This document shows positions 17,205-24,308 of a DNA stretch of 38,953 nucleotides, piece after piece (the first letter of the stretch is position 1; each line of letters opens with the position of its first letter). Under the pieces are notes generated by a model. It saw only the letters and a program-made list of their open reading frames with translations. It had not been told where the DNA came from and made no database searches. The translations under genes and the position numbers were made by a program. The stretch spans positions 1-38,953 of the forward strand of contig JADGPG010000043.1 in NCBI GenBank assembly GCA_017882545.1, given 5' to 3'. The DNA is from Thermoleophilia bacterium. Lineage in GTDB: Bacteria; Actinomycetota; Thermoleophilia; Miltoncostaeales; Miltoncostaeaceae.

Positions 17205-18545
17205 TCCGGATCCGAGGGTGATCGATCCGGAGTGCGACGCCCCCGAGCCGTCGACCCAGCTGATGGCGACCCGATCGCCGGGGTGGTGCCCCGACAGCAC
17301 GGCCGTCAGGTCGGAGGGCTGTCCGATCGTGTGTCGGTCGAGCGCGGTGATGGTGTCACCGTCGGCAAGCCCGGCATCGGCTGCTGCGCCGCCGCTGACC
17401 ACACCCGCGATCGTGGCGCCGGACGTGCCGCTCGTCGAGCCGGTGCCGCCCTGACCGAACCCGCCCTGGGTGTCGGCACTGGCGATCGAGACGCCGAGGA
17501 AGGCGGTCCCGCCAACGTGGGTCGTGCTCGAGCTCTGCCCGGACTCGACCTGCCGGGCGATCGACAGCGCCGTCGTGATCGGCACCGCGTACGCCTGGGT
17601 CTGGGAGGTGTCGGACGACTGGCTGGCGAATCCGCCTGACGATCCGGACGACCCCGCCGTGTCGACCCCGATGACCTCACCCGCGGCGTTGACAAGCGAT
17701 CCGCCCGAATCGCCGGCCAGCACGGCGGCGTTCACACCGATCATTCCGGTGAGCTGCTCGCTGGTTCCCGTCATCTCGTCGCCGGCGGTCACGGACTGGC
17801 CGAGCCCCGTGATCGCACCGCCCGCCGCCGACGGCGTCCCCCCGGCGCCGCCGGCATTGCCGACGGCGACGACGCCCTGCCCGACCCTGAGCGACGACGA
17901 GTCCCCGATGGTGGCGGTCGTCAGGCCGGACGCGTTGCCGAGTTTCAGCACGGCGATGTCGTGCGTGGCGTCGTAGCCGACGACGCTCGCCGTGTAGGTC
18001 CGGCCATTCCCGATGTCGGTGACCCTGATCGACGTCGCCCCCTGGATCACATGGTTGTTGGTCAGCACCTCACCGTCTGAGCTCAGCACCACGCCGGTGC
18101 CCGCGCCAGCGGCGCTCTGATAGCTGTAGGTCGCGTTGATGTCGACGAGCGCCGGGCTGACCTTCGCCGCGATCGCCGTGACATTGCCCGGGGACCCCGT
18201 CGCCGAGCTCGTCGATCCGGAAGACGACGTCCCGGGCGAGACCCCGGTGCCGCTCCCCGAGCCGCTGCTGTCCCCGCCTCCGACGACGCCGCCCGGCGCC
18301 TGCGAGTACGACGGCTCCTGGGAGGATGAACTGCCCGAGGATGATCCACCCGCGGACGCCGACCCGCCGGAGCCGTGTCCGGGCGCAGTGCTCGCCAGCG
18401 AGACGAGCGTGTCGCGATGGTCGACGCCCAGCACCAGCGCGCCGCCAAGCACGGCCGCCGTCATCCCGACGATCGCCACCGGCGGGATGCGCCGGCGCCG
18501 GGGACGGCGCGCACCCCGGGATTCGTGCGGGGTCTGGTCAGTCAC
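17193..18545 (-). CDS. HtrA/DegP-like exported serine protease with PDZ domain
   Basis: 450 residues from GTG 18545, chosen because GGAGG lies 6 bases upstream. A basic N-terminus and one hydrophobic helix (VAIVGMTAAVLGGALVLGV, 23-41) anchor it. A Gly/Ser-rich linker of about 70 residues follows, then a trypsin-like domain with H165 (TNNHVI), D196 (THDIAVLKL) and S280 (LAGDSGGSL), then a PDZ domain (about 365-445) with AGLADGDTITALD. The active site faces outside the membrane, where such proteases degrade or process envelope proteins. It resembles mycobacterial PepD/HtrA and S1C proteases. A cluster of GTCAC half-sites lies upstream. The stop codon lies within the palindrome. Confidence 0.9.
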   Translation of the reverse strand: MTDQTPHESRGARRPRRRRIPPVAIVGMTAAVLGGALVLGVDHRDTLVSLASTAPGHGSGGSASAGGSSSGSSSSQEPSYSQAPGGVVGGGDSSGSGSGTGVSPGTSSSGSTSSATGSPGNVTAIAAKVSPALVDINATYSYQSAAGAGTGVVLSSDGEVLTNNHVIQGATSIRVTDIGNGRTYTASVVGYDATHDIAVLKLGNASGLTTATIGDSSSLRVGQGVVAVGNAGGAGGTPSAAGGAITGLGQSVTAGDEMTGTSEQLTGMIGVNAAVLAGDSGGSLVNAAGEVIGVDTAGSSGSSGGFASQSSDTSQTQAYAVPITTALSIARQVESGQSSSTTHVGGTAFLGVSIASADTQGGFGQGGTGSTSGTSGATIAGVVSGGAAADAGLADGDTITALDRHTIGQPSDLTAVLSGHHPGDRVAISWVDGSGASHSGSITLGSGPPA

Positions 18546-18600
18546 GGGGTGCCTCCATCCTGCGGTGCATCGCCCGGTCCGTCTCTTGCGAGCGCTGCAC

Positions 18601-18621
18601 GTCACGGTGTCACTGAGTGAC
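18601..18621. promoter_or_regulatory. Clustered GTCAC half-sites upstream of the protease
   Basis: GTCAC occurs at 18601 and 18609, and the second copy forms a perfect odd dyad GTCACT-G-AGTGAC (18609-18621). The site is 56 bases upstream of the protease GTG, where an operator could lie. The regulator is unknown. Confidence 0.3.
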
Positions 18622-18714
18622 GGGTCGCGGATCCCCGCGTGCCCGGTATCCACATGGAACGCCCGGAGGCTGAGAATCAGCTAAGAACGGGGCGAGCCAA
18701 ACGGTTAAGGATCG

Positions 18715-19713
18715 ATGGCGCCACGGTTGCGGGGCGCCCCGCTAGAGTGGCCCGCAACCGGCCCTCGCCCGCCGGCCCACCGCCAGCCGGCACCACACCT
18801 CGCGCACACCGCGTCACCACGCCCGGGGGCACCCATCTCCATCGTCTTCGCACTGATCTCCTCGCTCGCGTTCGCGATGTCGACCGTCCTTCAGCAGCGC
18901 GGGACGTTTCAGGTGCCCGACGTGTCGCTGCGGAATCCGCGGTCGCTGCCGGCGCTGTTCACGCGCCCGGTCTGGCTGATCGCCCTCGGCGTCATGCTCG
19001 TGGGGTGGGTCTTCCAGGCGCTCGCGCTCGACCGCGGCCGGGTCAGCGTCGTCCAGGTGTTCCTCACCATGACCCTGGTGTTCGTGCTCCCGCTCGGGGT
19101 CTGGATGACCCATCAGCGCGTCTCGGTGCGCGAGATCATTGCCGCGGTCGCCATCGTCGCAGGCCTGTCCATCTTCACGGTCGTCGGTGATCCCGCCACC
19201 GGGCGCAGCAACGCCCCGAGCGCCGCCTGGTTCCTGGCGACCGCAGTGGTGGCGTTCGTCTGTGCGGCGGCGATCATGTACTCCGACGGCGGCAGCCCCG
19301 CGCTTCGCGCAAGTGCCAACGGCATGGTGTCCGGTGCGACGGCCGGGCTGTTGGCGGTCATGTCCAAGCCCGTCCTGTCCGAGCTGCACACGGGGATCAC
19401 CGCCGCGCTGACCGATCCGAAGCTGTATCTGGTCGCGGTGCTGGCGGTGGTCGGCGTGATCTTCCAACAGTTCGGCCTGGCGACCGGCAAGCTCGCGAAC
19501 ACCGTGGCGTCAGGGTCGGTGGCGAGCCCGGTCGTCGCGGTGGTACTGGGGGCCATCCTGTTGCAGGAACATCTGTCGTCGGTCCACTGGCGATGGATCG
19601 TGGCCGTGGCCGCGCTTGCAGTCACCATGATCGCCGCGGTCGTGATCGCGACCACCGCGCATCCGGATCTCACCCCGCAGGAGCTCGAGGACGGGGTCGC
19701 CGAACCCGCCTGA
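18715..19713 (+). CDS. DMT-superfamily (EamA-like) membrane transporter
   Basis: About 293 residues of transporter sequence with nine to ten transmembrane segments, from SIVFALISSLAFAMSTVLQQRG near the start to WIVAVAALAVTMIAAVVIATT at the end. ASGSVASPVVAVVLGAILLQEHLS resembles the second EamA repeat. The substrate is unknown. The only canonical start is ATG 18715, but the first 40 residues are Arg/Pro-rich and look non-coding. A TAGAGT -10-like box (18743-18748) lies inside them, and the family begins at codon 18835, which is ATC with GGGGG 7 bases upstream. The true start may therefore be non-canonical. It ends at a terminator shared with the convergent yceI gene. Confidence 0.8.
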   Translation: MAPRLRGAPLEWPATGPRPPAHRQPAPHLAHTASPRPGAPISIVFALISSLAFAMSTVLQQRGTFQVPDVSLRNPRSLPALFTRPVWLIALGVMLVGWVFQALALDRGRVSVVQVFLTMTLVFVLPLGVWMTHQRVSVREIIAAVAIVAGLSIFTVVGDPATGRSNAPSAAWFLATAVVAFVCAAAIMYSDGGSPALRASANGMVSGATAGLLAVMSKPVLSELHTGITAALTDPKLYLVAVLAVVGVIFQQFGLATGKLANTVASGSVASPVVAVVLGAILLQEHLSSVHWRWIVAVAALAVTMIAAVVIATTAHPDLTPQELEDGVAEPA

Positions 19714-19718
19714 CCCCC

Positions 19719-19747
19719 CGACGGGGCGGGTCACCCCCGCCCCGTCG
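19719..19747. terminator. Bidirectional terminator between the DMT and YceI genes
   Basis: CGACGGGGCGGG (19719-19730), loop TCACC, CCCGCCCCGTCG (19736-19747): a perfect 12-bp stem between two convergent genes. Confidence 0.8.
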
Positions 19748-19757
19748 CGCGGATCGG

Positions 19758-20333
19758 TCAGTCCTGCTGGCGGATCGCCGAGATGTCGAGGCTGATCTTC
19801 ACCGTGTCCGAGACCAGCAGGTTGCCGGATCCCAGCACCTGGTTGAACTTCATGCCGTAGTCGCCGCGGCTGATCTGGCCGCTGATCTCGATGCCGACGC
19901 GGTCCTGCCCCCACGGATCGGTCTCGAGGCCCTGCACGGTGGCCTGCAGCACGATCTGACGGGTCACCCCATGCATGGTGAGCTCACCGTGGACCTCGAA
20001 GTCCTCGTCGTCGGTCTGGCGGAGCTCGTCGGCACGGAACGTGATCTGCGGGAATTCGGAGACGTCGAAGAAGTCGGCGGAACGCAGGTGCTCGTCGCGC
20101 TGGGCTTCTTGGGTGTTCACCGAGGGCGCCTCGATCGATGCGGTGATCCGCCCCGAGGCGAGGTCGTCGGCGAGGACGAGCTCGGCGGTAAAGGCCTCGA
20201 ACGAGCCGCGGACCGTCGCGATGCCCAGGTGCTTGACGGAGAACCCGACGGCGGAATGGGCGGGATCAGCGACCCAGGTCCCGGCGGGAATCGGGCTGGT
20301 GCGACGCGATGAACGCGAGAAGAGAGTCGGCAT
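19758..20333 (-). CDS. yceI: YceI family protein
   Basis: 191 residues, the full YceI lipocalin-like barrel: PAGTWVADPAHSAVGFSVKHLGIATVRGSF at the N-terminus, NTQEAQRDEHLRSADFFDVSEFPQITF in the middle, and HGELTMHGVTRQIVL followed by SRGDYGMKFN near the end. YceI-fold proteins bind isoprenoid or other amphiphilic ligands. It has no signal peptide, so this is a cytoplasmic type. AGGAG lies upstream of the ATG at good spacing. The promoter region contains TTGACA and a TTGA-N4-TCAA dyad, typical of MarR-type control, but no MarR gene is present in the window. Confidence 0.92.
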   Translation of the reverse strand: MPTLFSRSSRRTSPIPAGTWVADPAHSAVGFSVKHLGIATVRGSFEAFTAELVLADDLASGRITASIEAPSVNTQEAQRDEHLRSADFFDVSEFPQITFRADELRQTDDEDFEVHGELTMHGVTRQIVLQATVQGLETDPWGQDRVGIEISGQISRGDYGMKFNQVLGSGNLLVSDTVKISLDISAIRQQD

Positions 20334-20390
20334 TGCGGTGCTCCTGAAGTGTCGTGGGGGCCAGCGGCCTCGTGTAGTTGCTAGCGCAAG

Positions 20391-20417
20391 TAAATACCCA
20401 CTTGTTTGAGTTGTCAA
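20391..20417 (-). promoter_or_regulatory. yceI promoter with TTGA-N4-TCAA dyad
   Basis: On the minus strand TTGACA (20417-20412) is followed after 15 bases by TATTTA (20396-20391). The perfect dyad TTGA-CAAC-TCAA (20406-20417) overlaps the -35. The local sequence is unusually AT-rich. Confidence 0.5.
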
Positions 20418-20468
20418 GTATTTTGTGGACGCCGCGCCGGATCCTCGTCACGGCATTGGGGGGGTCGG

Positions 20469-21149
20469 CTACGCCGCGGGCGTCGTGGCGGCCCGGTGCG
20501 CGGGCGCGGCCTGGACGAACTCCGCGAGCGCCGTCCCCGTGGCGTTGGCCACGATCAGACGGTGGATCTGCCCCGGCGCGAGCGCGCTCGCGCCGATGAC
20601 GGTGGCATCGCCGTCGTAGCTCGCCCTCCAGGTCGCGGCAATCTCGCGCCGGCCGCCGAACGCGACCACGATCAGCCGGCAGCGGGTCCCCGGATCCACG
20701 CCCGCGATCCCGACGGCCACCCGCGTGCCCTCGGGTGTCGGCATCAGGGACGCGTGCCCGGACACCGGTGTGCGCAGGCGCGTCGCTGTGAGCTGCGTCG
20801 CCGCCGGACGGCCGGAGTCCTGCACCGCACGGATGAGCCCGAAGGCGCCGAGCAGCGCGATCGCGCAGGCAGCAACGAGGGCGACGCCGGTACGCCGGCG
20901 TCGGCGGATCCGGGCGACCTGCGCCACGGCCGCATCGGCGCGACCCGGTGTCGGCGCTCCGATGGGCAGCGCGTCGTGCGGAACGCGCGCCAGCAGTCCG
21001 GGCAGCGGCGCGAGGTCCGCCAGCTCGCCCCGGCACGCCGCACACGTCTCCAGATGCCCGGCGACGCGGGCACGGTCCGACGGATCGAGCGCCCCGAACA
21101 GATAGGCCCCGAGCTCGACGCGGATGTCACGGCATTCACCGTAGGCCAT
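20469..21149 (-). CDS. Membrane anti-sigma factor with zinc-finger (ZAS-type) head
   Basis: 226 residues. The cytoplasmic head has the HxxxCxxC motif at H32, C36 and C39 (GHLETCAACRGELADL) after LGAYLFGALDPSDRARV, as in anti-sigma zinc-finger and RskA-like proteins. A basic stop-transfer stretch (RIRRRRR) precedes one transmembrane helix (about 88-106). The outer C-terminal domain of about 120 residues is beta-rich and fits the RskA family. Its role is to hold the ECF factor at the membrane until the outer domain is cleaved. The start overlaps the 3' end of the sigma gene by 14 bases, so the pair is co-translated. Confidence 0.88.
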   Translation of the reverse strand: MAYGECRDIRVELGAYLFGALDPSDRARVAGHLETCAACRGELADLAPLPGLLARVPHDALPIGAPTPGRADAAVAQVARIRRRRRTGVALVAACAIALLGAFGLIRAVQDSGRPAATQLTATRLRTPVSGHASLMPTPEGTRVAVGIAGVDPGTRCRLIVVAFGGRREIAATWRASYDGDATVIGASALAPGQIHRLIVANATGTALAEFVQAAPAHRAATTPAA

Positions 21150-21666
21150 CGGTGCCCCACCCCTGCTCCTCGAGGATCAGCTTGAGCGCGCGCAGCGCGT
21201 AGTACGCCCGGGACTTGACGGTGCCGTCCGGGACACCGAGCACCACGGCGGCCTCCGCCACGGTCCGGTTGCGGAAGTAGAGCTCGACCAGCGTCTCGCG
21301 GTGCGCGTCGGTGAGTTGCCGCAGTGCGTCGGCGAGCTGCCACGCGTCGAGCGCACGGTCGATCTCACCGACCTCGGCAATCCCCTCGAGCGCGTCCGCA
21401 CCGGCGTATCCGGGCGACGCTGCGACACGCCGGTGCCGATCGATCGCGAGATTGCGCGCCACCCGCATGAGCCACGGGCGCAGGGGCCGGCCGTCGCGGG
21501 CGAGGCGCCCGGCGCGCCGCCAGGCCCGCACGATCGTCTCCTGGACGATGTCCTCGGCCGCGTGGCGATCGTGGGTAATCGCCGTGACGTAGCTGACCAG
21601 CACGGCACCGTGCTCTTCATAGAGCGCCCGCACGAAGCGATCGTCGACGATTTCCCGTTTCGACAT
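21136..21666 (-). CDS. ECF-type RNA polymerase sigma factor
   Basis: 176 residues. Region 2 is YEEHGAVLVSYVTAITHDRHAAEDIVQETIVRAWRRA (about 16-52), with RPWLMRVARNLAIDRHRR covering 2.4. Region 4 is LRQLTDAHRETLVELYFRNRTVAEAAVVLGVPDGTVKSRAYYALRALK. It lacks regions 1 and 3, so it is a group 4 factor. It is close to the SigK/SigL-like groups controlled by zinc-finger or RskA anti-sigmas, which fits the next gene. A TGAACC-N16-CGTGTA promoter lies 16 bases upstream of the ATG and matches the divergent promoter at 21766, suggesting autoregulation. Confidence 0.92.
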   Translation of the reverse strand: MSKREIVDDRFVRALYEEHGAVLVSYVTAITHDRHAAEDIVQETIVRAWRRAGRLARDGRPLRPWLMRVARNLAIDRHRRVAASPGYAGADALEGIAEVGEIDRALDAWQLADALRQLTDAHRETLVELYFRNRTVAEAAVVLGVPDGTVKSRAYYALRALKLILEEQGWGTDGLR

Positions 21667-21681
21667 TCCGGTCACTCTTCG

Positions 21682-21709
21682 TACACGCACGCGCCCGCCC
21701 GATGGTTCA
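21682..21709 (-). promoter_or_regulatory. ECF-type promoter of the sigma/anti-sigma operon
   Basis: On the minus strand: TGAACC (21709-21704), a 16-base spacer, CGTGTA (21687-21682). The AAC core -35 and CGT -10 are typical of ECF promoters. The leader would be only about 8-10 bases. Confidence 0.6.
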
Positions 21710-21765
21710 TCGCCTCGGGCAATTGCGCGCAGGCACGCGCGGCGAGGCGAGTTCCGCCACTCCAT

Positions 21766-21793
21766 TGAACCGCACCGGCGGCGGCCGCGTGAC
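21766..21793 (+). promoter_or_regulatory. ECF-type promoter of the exported-protein genes
   Basis: TGAACC (21766-21771), a 16-base spacer, CGTGAC (21788-21793): the same boxes and spacing as the divergent sigma promoter. It would give a leader of about 75 bases ending in the ribosome site AAGGAGA before the ATG at 21876. Confidence 0.6.
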
Positions 21794-21875
21794 CCAGATA
21801 CCCGCCGCAACCTGATCCCGCGGCACTCATGCCCCGCGGTCGGCGGCACCGCCACCGCCTGACAAGGAGATCGAC

Positions 21876-22376
21876 ATGCCCACCGCATCGGCGCGCCACG
21901 CGTCCGCACTCGCTGCAATCGCCGCGACGCTTGCACTGACCTCCGGCGCCGTTGCGATCGCTGGCACGGGCGGTCCCGCGTCCGGAGACCCCCTTGCGGC
22001 GATCCCCGGCCAGCTCACGGCGACCCGGGTCGTCACCCGCCGCCCGCCGGTCATCCGGATCAACGTCCCCGGCGTCGGACGCATCCTGGCGACCACCCAC
22101 CGGATGGCGCTTTACACGTACCTCCCGGAGCACGCTGACCACAAGGTTCACTGCATCGGGACCTGCGCCGCGGCGTGGCCGCCGCTCGGCATCGCCCGCG
22201 GGGTCAGGATCGCGAGCCGGGTGTCGGGACTTACCGGCACGTTCGGCATCATCCGCCGCCCGAACGGCGCCATCCAGCTGACCCGCAACGGATTGCCGCT
22301 CTACCGCTTCGCCGCCGATTCGCCGGGATCCGTCTCCGGCAACGGCATCGGCGGCTTTCGGGTCGTCCACGGCTGA
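21876..22376 (+). CDS. Exported protein with PF03640-type repeats
   Basis: 166 residues with a signal peptide (SALAAIAATLALTSGAVAIAG). The rest has the secreted-repeat pattern of the lipoprotein_15/COG4315 group: a strand leading to MALYTYLPEHADHKVHCIGTC, then AAAWPPLGIA with the C-x3-C pair, and a second half ending GLPLYRFAADSPGSVSGNGIGGF. There is no lipobox, so it is probably released or held by other contacts. The function of the family is unknown. It lies behind an ECF-type promoter and is followed at 88 bases by a lipoprotein of the same family. Confidence 0.8.
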   Translation: MPTASARHASALAAIAATLALTSGAVAIAGTGGPASGDPLAAIPGQLTATRVVTRRPPVIRINVPGVGRILATTHRMALYTYLPEHADHKVHCIGTCAAAWPPLGIARGVRIASRVSGLTGTFGIIRRPNGAIQLTRNGLPLYRFAADSPGSVSGNGIGGFRVVHG

Positions 22377-22420
22377 GATCCCGGTACGCGCCCCGGTCGC
22401 ATCGCGCAGACATCGACATT

Positions 22421-22440
22421 CGGCCGGGAGCACCCGGCCG
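22421..22440 (+). terminator. Hairpin between the two PF03640 genes
   Basis: CGGCCGGG-AGCA-CCCGGCCG: a perfect 8-bp stem, 24 bases before the next start codon. It could be a partial terminator or an RNA stabiliser that sets the ratio of the two products. Confidence 0.45.
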
Positions 22441-22463
22441 CACACAAAGGGAGTAACGATCCG

Positions 22464-22976
22464 ATGACACGACACCTCCGCCACCCGGCACGCACCGCCG
22501 CGATCGCCACAGCCGCAGTGCTGGCCACGGGCATCCTCGTGGCCGGCTGCGGCTCGTCGGGATACTCGTCGGGCTCCACCGCCACGACAGCCACATCGCA
22601 CGCGGCCGCCACGGCAACCACGATCGCAACCGGAACCGTGGCCGGCCTCGGGGCCGTTCTGGAAGACAGCCAGGGGCGCGTGCTCTACGTCTTCACCCCC
22701 GACGGCACCGCAGGCGTGACCTGCACCGGCGGGTGCGCGGCCACCTGGCCGCCGGTGATGGCCGCGTCCGGTGTCGCGCCGACCGCCGGCGGCACGGCGA
22801 AATCCTCACTGCTCGGCACGACCGCGAATCCCGGCGGCGGCTCCGTCATCACCTACGCCGGGCACCCGCTCTACACCTACGCCGGGGACTCCGGACCCGG
22901 TGTGGCGAGCGGCCAGGGATCCGGCGGCAACTGGTTCGTGATCACGCCCGCGGGAACGGCCAACCACACCGGCTAG
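22464..22976 (+). CDS. PF03640-type lipoprotein
   Basis: 170 residues. The lipoprotein signal peptide ends in the lipobox LVAGC, followed by a Ser/Thr/Ala-rich spacer. The family core carries GRVLYVFTPDGTAGVTCTGGC, then AATWPPVMA, and the second repeat YAGHPLYTYAGDSGPGVASGQ. The Cys pair (CTGGC) matches the neighbour's CIGTC, and WPP is shared. It is anchored on the outer face of the membrane. The function is unknown; redox or metal roles have been proposed for related proteins but are not shown. GGGAG lies upstream. A strong hairpin follows the stop. Confidence 0.85.
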   Translation: MTRHLRHPARTAAIATAAVLATGILVAGCGSSGYSSGSTATTATSHAAATATTIATGTVAGLGAVLEDSQGRVLYVFTPDGTAGVTCTGGCAATWPPVMAASGVAPTAGGTAKSSLLGTTANPGGGSVITYAGHPLYTYAGDSGPGVASGQGSGGNWFVITPAGTANHTG

Positions 22977-22999
22977 CGCGGCGCCGCGCCGCGCCCCCC

Positions 23000-23034
23000 C
23001 CGGTACCGCGCGCCCGGCAGGCGCGCGGTACCGG
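23000..23034 (+). terminator. Terminator after the PF03640 lipoprotein gene
   Basis: CCGGTACCGCGCGCC (23000-23014), loop CGGCA, GGCGCGCGGTACCGG (23020-23034): a perfect 15-bp stem. The arm core GGTACCGCGC recurs in the terminator at 38166. Confidence 0.85.
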
Positions 23035-23078
23035 CGCGAGTGCCCGGGCAACCGGTCCCGGTGTAATCGCGCCGCCAG

Positions 23079-23310
23079 GTCGGGTATTGTCCCCGACTCG
23101 CCCCGCTGTGCCGCGCCCGATGACCGGGCTGTGGCGTGCGCACCGATTGTGCGCAGAACACCGGGTGCGATGCACGATCGCGTCGCGACGTGCGTGTCCC
23201 GCGGATGACCTCGCAGTACGCGGGGACCCCGCAGTCTGGTGTGGATACGCCGATGCACGCCCGCCGACAGCCGGCGCTTCCGGCCGTGGCGCATCCCTGT
23301 AGGCGAACAA
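23079..23310 (+). ncRNA. Structured leader, possible c-di-AMP (ydaO-like) riboswitch
   Basis: About 230 bases before the Rpf-like gene hold several hairpins: GTCGGG/CCCGAC at 23079-23097, GCCCG/CGGGC at 23116-23130 and TGCGCA/TGCGCA at 23137-23155. They also hold segments resembling ydaO consensus blocks in the right order: GCGGGGACCCCG (near 23219), GGTGTGGAT (near 23238), CCGACAGCC (near 23264) and GTAGGCG (23300-23306). ydaO riboswitches commonly precede rpf genes in Actinobacteria. The middle blocks match imperfectly and an extra hairpin seems inserted, so this is a candidate only. A TGTAAT -10-like box lies at 23062. Confidence 0.45.
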
Positions 23311-23320
23311 AGGACCATGC

Positions 23321-23728
23321 TTGCTCGCAACTCTGCTTGCCCTCACCCTGGCGACACCCGCCGGACTTCTGCCCGGCAGCTCCCCCGCCATCGTTTCCCC
23401 GACGCCGCAGCCGGCCACCCTCACGGCCGTCCGCCACCGCCCGGTGCACCACCGCAAGGTGGCGCCGAAGATCCCTCACCTGCACGCCTGGATGTGCATC
23501 CACTCGCACGAGGCGCCGAATTGGACCATCGCCAATGCCCCGTATTACGGGGGCTTGCAGATGGATCTCGGATTCCAGCGCACCTATGGGACGGCCTACT
23601 TCCGTACGAAGGGGACCGCGAACCACTGGACACCGGCCCAGCAGATGCTCGCCGCAGAGCGCGCATGGCGCGCGCGCGGCTTCTCCCCGTGGCCGAATAC
23701 GGCCCGGATGTGCGGCCTGCGCACCTAA
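23321..23728 (+). CDS. Rpf-like transglycosylase (resuscitation-promoting factor family)
   Basis: 135 residues from TTG 23321; the nearby ATG at 23317 is in the wrong frame, and AAAGGA lies 7 bases upstream of the TTG. A short signal peptide (LLALTLATPAGLLPG) is followed by a His/Pro-rich spacer and the catalytic fold HAWMCIHSHEAPNWTIANAP, then YYGGLQMDLGFQRTYG. E64 is the candidate catalytic acid, and C59 and C131 could form the Rpf disulfide. WTPAQQMLAAERAWRARGFSPWP completes the domain. These enzymes cleave peptidoglycan glycan strands during growth or resuscitation. The gene is flanked by a structured leader and a terminator, so it is monocistronic. Confidence 0.8.
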   Translation: MLATLLALTLATPAGLLPGSSPAIVSPTPQPATLTAVRHRPVHHRKVAPKIPHLHAWMCIHSHEAPNWTIANAPYYGGLQMDLGFQRTYGTAYFRTKGTANHWTPAQQMLAAERAWRARGFSPWPNTARMCGLRT

Positions 23729-23743
23729 GCCCCGGATGCACGC

Positions 23744-23778
23744 GGCTTACCGGGGGCACGACGCACCCCCGGTAAGCC
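23744..23778 (+). terminator. Terminator after the Rpf-like gene
   Basis: GGCTTACCGGGGG (23744-23756), a 9-base loop, CCCCCGGTAAGCC (23766-23778): a perfect 13-bp stem, 16 bases past the stop. Confidence 0.85.
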
Positions 23779-24308
23779 CTGGGCGACGCCGTCCTGACCG
23801 GTCCGCATACTCCGGGTACCCCGTTCCACTGGTGTCACACCGCGATCGCCCGGAGCTTCCCGCTGTACCGCACGTTTCCTACCGCATCCCCAGCGGAGCC
23901 CGTCGCCTCCTGTGCCACCCCGACCACCGCCCGCGTCACGGCGGGCGGAGCACGCTTGTCATGTGGCGGCCCCCGCTGTCGGGCCCACCCGAGCCGCGGT
24001 TCGTCGACCGCGACCACCCGCGCCCGAGCCCGCCGATCGGCCGCGCCGGTGGTCGCCGGACCCCGGCGGGACGTTAACACCCCGCGACCGCTCGACCCCT
24101 GGGGGGTCTCAAGGCCTGTCAAAGCGCTCAATCCGCAACCCATGCGGCATGCAAGATGTAACGCCGGCGTAAACCTATACGGACGTCTGATTCGGGTCTG
24201 TGCCAATGGGCGGTGACCGGTGAGAGCCTGTACTAGATCCTTTCCTTCAACGACTACAGCGGCCGAACCGTTCACCTGTTCGCACCGCCCGGAAAGGATT
24301 CCATCGCG
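23779..24308. other. Long gene-free stretch upstream of the glycosyltransferase
   Basis: No frame here shows a convincing gene. It contains a hairpin GACCCC-TGG-GGGGTC (24094-24108), a 10-bp palindrome ACGCCGGCGT (24161-24170) and a TATACG -10-like box (24176-24181). The last 150 bases are lower in GC than the flanks, as expected for a promoter and leader. Confidence 0.4.

Noticed and set aside
24254-24276. CGAAC and GTTCG arms upstream of the glycosyltransferase, resembling an SOS box
   Set aside because: The arms are 9 bases apart rather than 4, so LexA would not recognise it.
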